Both the position numbers and the translations under genes were made by a program. A stretch of DNA of 6,333 bases, taken from positions 1 through 6,333 of the forward strand of contig JAJWOJ010000128.1 of the NCBI GenBank assembly GCA_021635425.1, in the 5' to 3' direction. The notes under the pieces were generated by a model. It had not been told where the DNA came from, made no database searches, and was given only the letters and a program-made list of their open reading frames with translations. Numbering within the stretch: position 1 is the first letter of the stretch; every line of letters starts with the position of its first letter. Of this stretch, positions 1 through 6,333 are shown in pieces. The stretch comes from Clostridiales bacterium (GTDB lineage: Bacteria; Bacillota; Clostridia; Christensenellales; Borkfalkiaceae).

Positions 1-3
1 ATA

Positions 4-9
4 TATAAT
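4..9 (+). promoter_or_regulatory. possible -10 box upstream of ileS
   Basis: The bases TATAAT match the sigma-A -10 consensus exactly. Any -35 element would lie before the window, so the promoter cannot be confirmed. A start about seven bases downstream would give a leader of roughly 95 bases and would cut into the 5' arm of the stem at 13-19. Either the promoter or that stem may therefore be fortuitous. Confidence 0.25.
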
Positions 10-12
10 TTT

Positions 13-65
13 CACGGCAAGAGAAGTTTTCGTTTTTCCGCGCATGCGACGGAAGACCTGCCGTG
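13..65 (+). promoter_or_regulatory. nested stem structure in the ileS leader
   Basis: CACGGCA at 13-19 is perfectly complementary to TGCCGTG at 59-65. Inside it TTCCG at 36-40 pairs with CGGAA at 50-54, followed by C41-G48 and G42-C47 with A49 bulged and a four-base loop. No run of T follows, so it is not a typical intrinsic terminator. It could be a leader control structure or the remains of an upstream transcript end. I see no T-box consensus (a GGTGG-ACCGCG type element) here, although ileS in Bacillota is often controlled by one. Structure is seen in the sequence; function is inference. Confidence 0.3.
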
Positions 66-101
66 GTTTATCTGAGAATTGCAGGCGCGAAAAGCGCATT
101 C

Positions 102-108
102 GGAGGAG
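102..108 (+). promoter_or_regulatory. ribosome binding site of ileS
   Basis: GGAGGAG lies just before the ATG at 111 (GGAGG is four bases from it). This favours 111 over the in-frame GTG at 63, which has no comparable site. A small hairpin (GCGC at 85-88 with GCGC at 94-97, loop GAAAA) sits immediately upstream and leaves the site itself free. Confidence 0.8.
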
Positions 109-110
109 TT

Positions 111-3100
111 ATGTATAAAAAAGTTGACGCTTCGCTCAATTTCCTCGATCGCGAACAGAAGGTTCTCGATTTCTGGAACGAAAACAAGGTTTTCGAACAA
201 AGCATAAAGAAAAACGAAGGGCATCCCGAATTTACTTTTTACGACGGACCGCCGACGGCTAACGGGAAGCCGCATATCGGTCACGTTTTAACGAGAGTAA
301 TGAAGGATATCATTCCGAGATATCAGACGATGAAAGGCAAGCACGTTTTAAGAAAAGCGGGCTGGGATACGCACGGGCTTCCCGTAGAACTCGAGATAGA
401 GAAGAAACTCGGGCTTGACGGCAAGCAGGATATCGAAAAATACGGTATCGAGCCGTTCATAAAGGAATGCAAGCAGTCGGTCTGGAAATATACCGACGAA
501 TGGAAGAAGATGAGCGATCGTCTCGGTTACTGGGTGGATATGGAACACCCTTACGTAACTTATCACGACGATTATATCGAATCGGTTTGGTGGGCGCTTA
601 AAACCATTTCCGAAAAAGGGCTTTTATACAAGGGCTATAAAATCGTTCCTTATTGTCCCCGTTGCGGAACGGCTCTTTCGTCGCACGAAGTGGCGCAAGG
701 GTATAAAGACGTAAAGGAGAAGTCCGTTTACGTAAAATTCAAGGTAAAGGGCAGAGAAAATACTTATTTTCTTGTGTGGACGACCACGCCCTGGACTCTT
801 CCGTCAAACGTCGCGCTCTGCATGAACGCCGAATACGATTACGTCGAAATCGAAGCGGGCGGCGAGCGTTATATTCTGGCGGAAGCTCTCGTTCCGTCCC
901 TTTTCGAGGATTACGAGATTATTTCGAGAAAGAAAGGTTCCGAATACGAGTACGTCGAATACGAACCGATGTTCCCCTATGCCGTCGGAACGTTCAAAGA
1001 AAAGGCGTTTTACGTTACCAACGACAGCTATGTAACTCTTACCGACGGAACGGGAATAGTCCACATCGCGCCCGCGTTCGGCGAGGACGACGCGAACGTC
1101 GGCAGAAAATATAAACTTCCGTTTGTTCAGATGGTCAACGACAGGGGCAGATTTATCGACGCCGTGGAGCCGTATAAAGGAATGTTCGTCAAAGACGCGG
1201 ACAAACTTATCATAAAGGATCTTAAAATCGAGGGCAAGCTTTTCAAAGACGTGCTTTTCGAGCATAGTTATCCTTTCTGCTGGAGATGTAACACGCCGCT
1301 TTTGTACTATGCAAGATCGAGCTGGTTCATCAAGACTACGGCGATAAAAGATCAGCTCATCGCTTCCAACAAAACCGTCAACTGGATGCCCGAAACGATA
1401 GGTACGGGCAGAATGGGCAACTTCCTCGAGAACGTTATCGACTGGGGTCTTTCCCGCGAGAGATATTGGGGAACTCCTCTTCCCATCTGGGTTTGCGAGG
1501 ATTGCGGCGAAATTCACGTTATGGGTTCTAAAAAGGAACTCAAAGAAATGTGCGGAATCGAGGGCGATATCGAGCTTCACCGTCCGTATATCGACGCGCC
1601 TACCTGCAAATGTAAAAAGTGCGGCGGAAAGATGAAGAGAGTTAAGGAGGTTATCGACTGCTGGTTCGATTCGGGTTCGATGCCGTTTGCTCAGTATCAT
1701 TATCCGTTTGAAAACGAGGATCTTTTCAAAAAGCATTTCCCCGCGGATTTCATCTCCGAAGCGGTCGACCAGACGAGAGGTTGGTTTTACACCCTTCTCA
1801 CCATTTCCACCCTTCTTTTCGGAAAGGCGCCGTTTAAAAACTGTATAGTTTTAGGACACGTTAACGATAAAAACGGCATAAAGATGTCGAAACATATAGG
1901 CAACGTCGTCGATCCGTGGTCTGTTCTCGATAAGCAGGGCGCGGACGCCGTAAGATGGTATTTCTACACGGGCAGCGCGCCGTGGCTTCCTTCGAGATTT
2001 TCCGCGGAAGCCGTTTCGGAAGGACAGCGCAAGTTCATGGGTACGCTCTGGAACACCTACGCCTTCTTCGTGCTGTACGCCGATATAGATAAATACGACC
2101 CGTCGAAGTACGACCTTAAAAAATGTAAATTGTCGCTCATGGATAAATGGGCGCTTTCAAAGCTCAATACGCTCGTGAAAACCGTAGACGAAGGTCTTGC
2201 GGAATATAAGACGTTTGAAACGGCGAGGTATATTCAGGACTATGTGGACGAACTTTCCAACTGGTACATCCGCCGCGGCAGAGAGAGATACTGGGGCAAG
2301 GAAATGACGGAAGACAAGGCGGCGGCTTACACCACGCTTTACACCGTGCTTGTAACTTTGTCCAAAGTTATCGCGCCTTACGTTCCGTTCATGGCGGAAA
2401 GCATGTACAATAACCTCGTTCCCGAATTCTTCAAGGACGAGCCGATTTCCGTTCATCTCTGTTCTTTCCCCGTGTGCGACGAAAGTTTTGTGGACGCCGA
2501 ACTTGAAAAGGGCATGGAAGACGTGTTGGAGATAGTCGCGCTCGGCAGAGCGGCGAGAAACGGAAGCAACATCAAAAACCGTCAGCCGCTTAAAAAGCTT
2601 TACATCGCAACGGACAGAAAGGTAAATCTTTCCGAAGGTCTTCTGACTATCGCCAAAGACGAGCTTAACATAAAGGAATTCGAAATTCTGCACGACGCGT
2701 CGAAATTCGTTTCTTACAAGCTCAAACCTCAGCTCAAGACGTTAGGACCGAAATACGGCAAAGCCATCGGCGCGATCAGAAACTTCCTCGATACGTGCAA
2801 TGCCGCGGAAGTGGTCGCATGCGTAAAAGCGGGCAAAACCTACAAGGTCAATCTCGACGGAACGGACGTCGAATTCGCTCTCGACGATCTGCTTATTTCG
2901 TCCGAATCGGCAGAAGGTTACGTTTCCGAAAGTTCGGACGGTCTTACCGTAGTTCTTGACGTTCATATTTCCGAAGAGCTTATGCTCGAGGGCGCGGTGA
3001 GAGAACTCGTTTCCCGTATTCAGAACATGAGAAAGGAAGCGGGCTTCGAAGTTACCGACAGAATTGTTTTAGGTTACAAGGCGGAAGGCGTTTCGGGAAG

Positions 3101-3233
3101 AGTTCTTAAAGAAATGGCGGACGAGATAAAGTCCGACGTACTCGCGGAAGAAATCACAACGACACCCGAAGGCTACGTTAAAGATTTCGATATAAACGGA
3201 GAGAGCGTTACGCTCGGCGTTAAAAAGGTATGA
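111..3233 (+). CDS. ileS: isoleucyl-tRNA synthetase, long (type 2) form
   Basis: This cytoplasmic class Ia synthetase joins isoleucine to tRNA-Ile using ATP and edits mischarged valine. The 1040-residue protein starts MYKKVD at the ATG that has the ribosome binding site. Seen in order: HIGH at 55-58; Cys pair 182/185 (YCPRCG); editing domain with WTTTPW at 223-228 and GTGIVHIAP from 313, ending in Asp326-Asp327; Cys pair 390/393; the DWGLSRERYWG block at about 444-454; Cys pairs 462/465 and 501/504, likely zinc ligands; DQTRGW at 553-558; KMSKH at 591-595; then the helical anticodon-binding part and a C-terminal segment with KPQLKTLGPKYG near 872-883. The C-terminus has no zinc Cys cluster, unlike the Escherichia coli type, and fits the longer eukaryote-like type 2 enzymes. 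No frameshift or missing motif is visible. Its stop overlaps the next gene. Confidence 0.97.
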   Translation: MYKKVDASLNFLDREQKVLDFWNENKVFEQSIKKNEGHPEFTFYDGPPTANGKPHIGHVLTRVMKDIIPRYQTMKGKHVLRKAGWDTHGLPVELEIEKKLGLDGKQDIEKYGIEPFIKECKQSVWKYTDEWKKMSDRLGYWVDMEHPYVTYHDDYIESVWWALKTISEKGLLYKGYKIVPYCPRCGTALSSHEVAQGYKDVKEKSVYVKFKVKGRENTYFLVWTTTPWTLPSNVALCMNAEYDYVEIEAGGERYILAEALVPSLFEDYEIISRKKGSEYEYVEYEPMFPYAVGTFKEKAFYVTNDSYVTLTDGTGIVHIAPAFGEDDANVGRKYKLPFVQMVNDRGRFIDAVEPYKGMFVKDADKLIIKDLKIEGKLFKDVLFEHSYPFCWRCNTPLLYYARSSWFIKTTAIKDQLIASNKTVNWMPETIGTGRMGNFLENVIDWGLSRERYWGTPLPIWVCEDCGEIHVMGSKKELKEMCGIEGDIELHRPYIDAPTCKCKKCGGKMKRVKEVIDCWFDSGSMPFAQYHYPFENEDLFKKHFPADFISEAVDQTRGWFYTLLTISTLLFGKAPFKNCIVLGHVNDKNGIKMSKHIGNVVDPWSVLDKQGADAVRWYFYTGSAPWLPSRFSAEAVSEGQRKFMGTLWNTYAFFVLYADIDKYDPSKYDLKKCKLSLMDKWALSKLNTLVKTVDEGLAEYKTFETARYIQDYVDELSNWYIRRGRERYWGKEMTEDKAAAYTTLYTVLVTLSKVIAPYVPFMAESMYNNLVPEFFKDEPISVHLCSFPVCDESFVDAELEKGMEDVLEIVALGRAARNGSNIKNRQPLKKLYIATDRKVNLSEGLLTIAKDELNIKEFEILHDASKFVSYKLKPQLKTLGPKYGKAIGAIRNFLDTCNAAEVVACVKAGKTYKVNLDGTDVEFALDDLLISSESAEGYVSESSDGLTVVLDVHISEELMLEGAVRELVSRIQNMRKEAGFEVTDRIVLGYKAEGVSGRVLKEMADEIKSDVLAEEITTTPEGYVKDFDINGESVTLGVKKV

Positions 3234-4099
3234 GAATTGCCGATAAGTGGAAGGATTATTCCATAATCGCCACGGGCGACGGAATGAAACTCGAGCGTTG
3301 GAACGACGTGTATCTCCTTCGCCCCGACCCGCAGGTTATTTGGCCGGAAAGAATACAAATGTCCGCCTATAAGTCGCTTAACGCGATATATAACCGTAGC
3401 GAAAGCGGCGGCGGGGGCTGGAAAATCCTCAAAAAAATGCCTCAGGAATGGACTGTTTCTTACGGTGATCTGAATTTTTTGGTTAAGCCCATGGGCTTCA
3501 AGCACACGGGGCTTTTCCCCGAGCAGGCCGTCAATTGGGACAGAATGCGCGAGCTTATCTCGAACGCGGGCAGACCTGTGAACGTGCTTAATTTGTTTGC
3601 GTATACGGGCGGAGCAACCGTGGCGTGCTTAGCCGCGGGGGCAAGCGTCTGCCATGTGGACGCGAGCAAAGGCATGGTGGAGCGCGCGGGCGAAAACGTC
3701 CGTCTTTCGGGGCTTAAAGACAAACCCGTAAGATTTATCATAGACGACTGCAAAAAGTTCGTTCAAAGAGAGATAAGAAGAGGCAGAAAGTACGACGCGA
3801 TCATCATGGACCCGCCGAGTTACGGCAGAGGACCTAACGGCGAAATGTGGAAAATCGAAAGCGAGCTTTATCCGCTCGTCGAGCTTTGCACGGAAGTTTT
3901 GTCGGATAATCCGCTGTTCTTTCTGATAAACAGTTACACCACGGGGCTTCAGCCCATGGTTTTGAAAAACATACTGACGCTCACCGTCGGGAGTAAATTC
4001 TCGGGCGAAGTGGAAGCTTACGAAGTCGGCATAAAAACCGAGGAGGGTATAGACCTTCCTTGCGGCGCGAGCGGGCTTTTCGTCGGAAACGGAAAATAA
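3230..4099 (+). CDS. class I SAM-dependent RNA methyltransferase (RlmI-like)
   Basis: The 289-residue protein has a class I methyltransferase fold. Motif I is NVLNLFAYTGGATVAC at 118-133, the acidic end of strand 2 is HVDAS at 142-146, an Asp pair at 172-173 fits the adenine-contact position, and the catalytic loop is DPPSYGRG at 194-201. The segment KHTGLFPEQAVNWD at 91-104 resembles the block before motif I in the RlmI/COG1092 group of rRNA cytosine-C5 methyltransferases. At 289 residues it is much shorter than RlmI (about 400) and I see no N-terminal PUA domain; its first 90 residues (WKDYSIIATGDG, RPDPQVIWP) look like a different small domain. Substrate and modified base cannot be read from sequence; rRNA is the likely target. 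The ATG overlaps the ileS TGA (ATGA), with AAGG only a base or two upstream, so translation probably depends on ribosomes finishing ileS. Confidence 0.85.
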   Translation: MRIADKWKDYSIIATGDGMKLERWNDVYLLRPDPQVIWPERIQMSAYKSLNAIYNRSESGGGGWKILKKMPQEWTVSYGDLNFLVKPMGFKHTGLFPEQAVNWDRMRELISNAGRPVNVLNLFAYTGGATVACLAAGASVCHVDASKGMVERAGENVRLSGLKDKPVRFIIDDCKKFVQREIRRGRKYDAIIMDPPSYGRGPNGEMWKIESELYPLVELCTEVLSDNPLFFLINSYTTGLQPMVLKNILTLTVGSKFSGEVEAYEVGIKTEEGIDLPCGASGLFVGNGK

Positions 4100-4115
4100 T
4101 ATTTTTAAGAGAAAT

Positions 4116-4134
4116 CGGGCGGTTTTGTCGCCCG
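4116..4134 (+). other. small GC-rich hairpin between methyltransferase and pseudouridine synthase genes
   Basis: CGGGCG at 4116-4121 pairs with CGCCCG at 4129-4134 around the seven-base loop GTTTTGT. The stem is followed by TAAACG, not a T run, so it is not a canonical intrinsic terminator. It might slow polymerase, or protect the 3' end of the upstream message after processing. It lies 17 bases after the methyltransferase stop. Confidence 0.4.
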
Positions 4135-4140
4135 TAAACG

Positions 4141-4169
4141 TTGCGGCTTTTAAGGCGCGCGGATATAGT
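4141..4169 (+). promoter_or_regulatory. weak candidate promoter for the pseudouridine synthase gene
   Basis: TTGCGG at 4141-4146 (first three bases of the -35 consensus) and TATAGT at 4164-4169 (five of six of the -10 consensus) are separated by 17 bases. Transcription would begin near 4176, just ahead of the ribosome binding site. The -35 match is poor, so read-through from ileS is an equal possibility. Confidence 0.3.
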
Positions 4170-4180
4170 TAAAGGAAACA

Positions 4181-4186
4181 AAGGAG
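4181..4186 (+). promoter_or_regulatory. ribosome binding site of the pseudouridine synthase gene
   Basis: AAGGAG sits seven bases before the ATG at 4194. The in-frame ATG at 4206 lacks such a site, which decides the start. Confidence 0.8.
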
Positions 4187-4193
4187 TCGGGAT

Positions 4194-4913
4194 ATGACCG
4201 AACAAATGCAAAAGGAAGACCTTATAGTTTTATATGAGGATAATCACGTAATAGTAGTTTTAAAGCCGCAAAACGTACCGTCCTGCGAGGACGAGACAAA
4301 GGATAAAGACTTGCTCACCGTCATAAAGGAGCATATAAAGGAAAGAGAGAACAAGCAGGGCAACGTATATGTAGGGCTTGTTCACAGGCTCGATCGTCCT
4401 ACGGGCGGAGTTATGGTATACGCAAAGAGTTCCAAGGCGGCGGCAAGGCTTTCCGAGCAGATGAAAACGGGCGATTTCGAAAAGAAATACGCCGCGGTTT
4501 TAACGGGAACGCCGAGGGAAAAGGACGCAACGCTTACCAATTACCTCAAGAAAAATCCGATAAACAACATGGTTTACGTTTGTCCGCAAGGCACGGAAGG
4601 CGCGAAGTTCGCGGAACTCGAATATAATATTTTAGAGGAGAAAAACGGCTTATCGCTCGCGCTCGTCAAGCTTCACACGGGCAGAAGTCATCAGATAAGG
4701 GTGCAGATGGCGAACATCGGCACGCCTGTTTACGGCGACATGCGTTACGGCGGCGAAAAGGCGAAAAAGGGTAAGCTTGTACTCTGGGCGGTTTCCCTTT
4801 CGTTCACTCACCCCGTATCGAAGGAAAGAATGTGTTTCAAAATTCAACCCCCCGCAGACATCCTCCCATGGAAGTATTTCGACACCGAAAAAACCGTTTC
4901 CATAGAGCTGTAA
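4194..4913 (+). CDS. RluA-family RNA pseudouridine synthase
   Basis: The enzyme converts uridine to pseudouridine in rRNA or tRNA. The family signature GLVHRLDRPTGG lies at 61-72, with the catalytic Asp at 67. The second conserved block, LHTGRSHQIRVQMA, runs from 160 to 173 and is followed by GTPVYGDMRYG at 176-186. The N-terminal strand IVLYEDNHVIVVLKP at 11-25 is the usual start of the catalytic domain, so the 239-residue protein has no S4 RNA-binding domain in front, unlike RluD or RluC. The second residue of the usual TSG triplet is Gly (TGG), which I regard as a tolerated variant. The exact RNA site cannot be predicted, so no gene symbol is given. The gene follows two other translation genes in the same direction and ends before a strong terminator. 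Confidence 0.92.
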   Translation: MTEQMQKEDLIVLYEDNHVIVVLKPQNVPSCEDETKDKDLLTVIKEHIKERENKQGNVYVGLVHRLDRPTGGVMVYAKSSKAAARLSEQMKTGDFEKKYAAVLTGTPREKDATLTNYLKKNPINNMVYVCPQGTEGAKFAELEYNILEEKNGLSLALVKLHTGRSHQIRVQMANIGTPVYGDMRYGGEKAKKGKLVLWAVSLSFTHPVSKERMCFKIQPPADILPWKYFDTEKTVSIEL

Positions 4914-4919
4914 TTATCT

Positions 4920-4957
4920 GTAAAATCCGATATTAAAAGTATAATCTGATATTAAAC
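4920..4957. repeat. tandem pair of 19-bp direct repeats
   Basis: The unit at 4920-4938 (GTAAAATCCGATATTAAAA) is repeated directly at 4939-4957 (GTATAATCTGATATTAAAC), matching at 16 of 19 positions with no gap. The pair fills the space between the pseudouridine synthase stop and the terminator stem. I do not recognise it as a known operator. Confidence 0.6.
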
Positions 4958-5001
4958 GCGCCGCAAGTGCAAAACGATTTGACACTTGCGGCGCAATTTT
5001 T
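4958..5001 (+). terminator. strong intrinsic terminator between convergent genes
   Basis: GCGCCGCAAGTG at 4958-4969 pairs perfectly over 12 bases with CACTTGCGGCGC at 4983-4994 across a 13-base loop. AATTTTTA follows on the plus strand, which suits termination of the pseudouridine synthase transcript. Read on the minus strand the stem is followed by GTTTAAT, a weaker U tract, so it may also stop the opposing ferritin-like gene, whose stop codon is 17 bases away. Confidence 0.85.
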
Positions 5002-5011
5002 ACGATATAAT

Positions 5012-6295
5012 TTATAACGGCTTGAAGCCGTCGGTTTCGGATGGTTTTACCGAGGAGGGGACTATTCCCACTTCTATATCGTCGACGTTTCTTTTTGTCA
5101 GTGCGGGAATCGGGTTCTCCGAAACTTCGAAACGATAATCTTTGCCGTGCTTTGCGATGTAGTCCGTAATCACCTTGTGCGAGGGTACGTCCTTTATCGG
5201 AGAATTGAACATCGCGTTGTAAACAAAGTACCTGTCGTCCTCGGGAAGTGCGCCTATAGGTCGATAATCGGCAAGTTTTCCCGTGTATTGAACGGTTGTG
5301 GAAAGTATATTCCGAACGTAATCGATGTTTTCTTTAAGTTCTAACGGCTTTGGGAATTCCGGGTTCGGGATAACGTCCTCATAGTCCTTTTTATCGAATT
5401 TCTTCAAAAGCTTAAGCGCGGCGTGAAGGTGCGAAAGTTCGTTTTCAAACTGAAATTCCCAAATCTTTTTCAACCTCTCGTCCGTCTCAGTCATGTAGTT
5501 CGACCAGTAGACGTAACACTCGGTGTATTCGTGCAACAAACAGCATTCGAACGGGTCGGGCGAAGGGTCGATAAGCGAGCCGTACTGCGTGACGTGTTCT
5601 TCTTCGACAAGGCAGATTTCCTCATAAAGTCGCTTTCCGCCTTCGGTCTGATAGTGCGCGCCGACGTTCATGTAAAAATTCATCGTCTGCTGTTCGGCGG
5701 CGGTTATTATCATCGTGTTCAAAACCGTCTGAATATCGTTTTTCTTTGCCGAAATGCTGTTTTTCACATTGTCGAGCGGGTGGCGGTGGTGAGCTACGGT
5801 GGGTCTGCCCGGCATAATCTCGGTGTATTTCCCGACGAGTTTTTCCGCGTGAATTCCGTAATCGGCTTCGAGAAGGTCGGCATAGCGATACAAATGGTCG
5901 AAATCTTCTAAAAGGGCGAAATCGAGAGCTTTTTTAACGTTGAAATTCTTTTCTCGCTTAGCCATGCCCGCGGTGAGATCGACGGCGAGCTGTTCGTAAG
6001 CTATCGTAGTTTCGAGAATAGACTCGTTCACAGGCTTCAATTGAGCAAGATATTGCTGTTGCTGTTTTTCAAGGAAGCGGACGAGCGAAAGCGAGCGGCG
6101 AATTTCCGTGTCGCTTAAACGCCGCATGGTCTGGTGCGAATGCCAGTTGGCTTCGTATTCCGCGCCGCACGCGAGAATAATTCTCGTTTTCGTGTACGGG
6201 CTTGTCTCGTTTTTGTCGTAAGGCTTCGGGTAAAGCTTTTCGAGCGGGCTTAAAAATTCTTCGGGTTTCTTTGCTTTTTCTTTAAACGGATTCAT
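5012..6295 (-). CDS. ferritin-like protein with three Glu/ExxH-type half-sites, function unknown
   Basis: The 427-residue protein has no signal peptide or membrane segment and is probably cytoplasmic. I do not recognise a named function. Its helical core carries carboxylate-His patterns of ferritin-like di-metal proteins: Glu101 with Asp131-x2-His134, Glu201 with Glu231-x2-His234, and Glu256 with Glu286-x2-His289. Each copy has the same spacing (30 and 33 residues from the first Glu). A normal four-helix di-metal site uses two such halves, so one is extra or serves another site. Between the first two lies PGRPTVAHHRHPLD (162-175) with His169, 170 and 172. An N-terminal part (1-90) contains NWHSHQ at 50-55 and a Gln run at 78-81; residues 300-427 are Pro-rich and look less regular. 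Likely roles are iron, peroxide or oxygen chemistry, but electron or hydride partners are not visible nearby. The ATG has a good ribosome binding site. The gene converges on the three translation genes. Confidence 0.85.
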   Translation of the reverse strand: MNPFKEKAKKPEEFLSPLEKLYPKPYDKNETSPYTKTRIILACGAEYEANWHSHQTMRRLSDTEIRRSLSLVRFLEKQQQQYLAQLKPVNESILETTIAYEQLAVDLTAGMAKREKNFNVKKALDFALLEDFDHLYRYADLLEADYGIHAEKLVGKYTEIMPGRPTVAHHRHPLDNVKNSISAKKNDIQTVLNTMIITAAEQQTMNFYMNVGAHYQTEGGKRLYEEICLVEEEHVTQYGSLIDPSPDPFECCLLHEYTECYVYWSNYMTETDERLKKIWEFQFENELSHLHAALKLLKKFDKKDYEDVIPNPEFPKPLELKENIDYVRNILSTTVQYTGKLADYRPIGALPEDDRYFVYNAMFNSPIKDVPSHKVITDYIAKHGKDYRFEVSENPIPALTKRNVDDIEVGIVPSSVKPSETDGFKPL

Positions 6296-6303
6296 TTTTT
6301 ATA

Positions 6304-6310
6304 TCTCCTT
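6304..6310 (-). promoter_or_regulatory. ribosome binding site of the ferritin-like gene
   Basis: On the minus strand AAGGAGA lies eight bases before the ATG at 6295, within a purine-rich leader (positions 6304-6325 are almost all T and C on the plus strand). It supports this start. The remaining bases to the window edge are too few to identify a promoter. Confidence 0.8.
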
Positions 6311-6333
6311 TTTTCTTTTTTAAAATTCTGTAC

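Noticed and set aside
63..110. GTG start at 63 that would lengthen IleRS by 16 residues
   Set aside because: No ribosome binding site precedes it, whereas GGAGGAG precedes the ATG at 111, and the family N-terminus normally begins close to the KKVD segment.
1..110. A T-box riboswitch upstream of ileS
   Set aside because: No T-box consensus, specifier-loop arrangement or terminator/antiterminator pair is visible, and the leader within the window is too short for a classical T-box.
804..1736. A 310-codon open frame on the minus strand opposite ileS
   Set aside because: It lies wholly inside the well-supported ileS gene, its translation is rich in Arg, Val and Phe with no recognisable motif, and it reflects the codon choice of the plus strand.
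2157..2693. A 178-codon minus-strand open frame within ileS
   Set aside because: Shadow of ileS: no ribosome binding site or family motif that I can see.
4940..5011. TATAAT sequences at 4940-4945 and 5006-5011 on the plus strand
   Set aside because: They sit in an AT-rich spacer, lack a convincing -35 element, and would direct transcription into a terminator or antisense to the ferritin-like gene.
5423..5911. A 162-codon plus-strand open frame opposite the ferritin-like gene
   Set aside because: The minus-strand frame is longer, has a ribosome binding site and shows repeated ligand patterns; the plus-strand translation is low in complexity (Val, Arg, Phe) and lacks motifs.

Overview
The window suggests a low-to-mid GC Gram-positive bacterium, most likely a member of the Clostridia (Bacillota). 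This rests on my recall of family sequences, not a search: the isoleucyl-tRNA synthetase looks like the long clostridial (type 2, eukaryote-like) form, purine-rich Shine-Dalgarno sites precede three of the four genes, and the ferritin-like protein is of a kind I associate with clostridial genomes. Base composition is roughly balanced and looks even across all genes, and I see no mobile element, tRNA, rRNA, CRISPR array or sign of recent transfer.

Layout. Positions 1-110 are a short leader with a nested stem structure and a good ribosome binding site. Positions 111-3233 (+) encode ileS. Positions 3230-4099 (+) encode a class I SAM-dependent methyltransferase of the RlmI-like rRNA/RNA group, overlapping the ileS stop by an ATGA quartet. 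A 94-bp gap with a small GC hairpin and a weak promoter-like pair leads to positions 4194-4913 (+), an RluA-family pseudouridine synthase. A convergent spacer (4914-5011) holds two copies of a 19-bp direct repeat and a strong 12-bp stem terminator. Positions 5012-6295 (-) encode a 427-residue ferritin-like protein that runs towards the three others and stops at that terminator; its own ribosome binding site is near the right edge.

How the genes fit together. The three plus-strand genes all serve translation: charging tRNA-Ile, methylating an RNA (probably rRNA) and isomerising uridine in RNA. They probably form one transcript or two adjacent ones. The minus-strand gene is unrelated by context and probably concerns iron, oxygen or peroxide chemistry. 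Its most striking feature is three, not two, metal-ligand half-sites with exactly the same internal spacing (Glu, 30 residues to Asp/Glu, 3 more to His). That is the observation in this window I would follow first.
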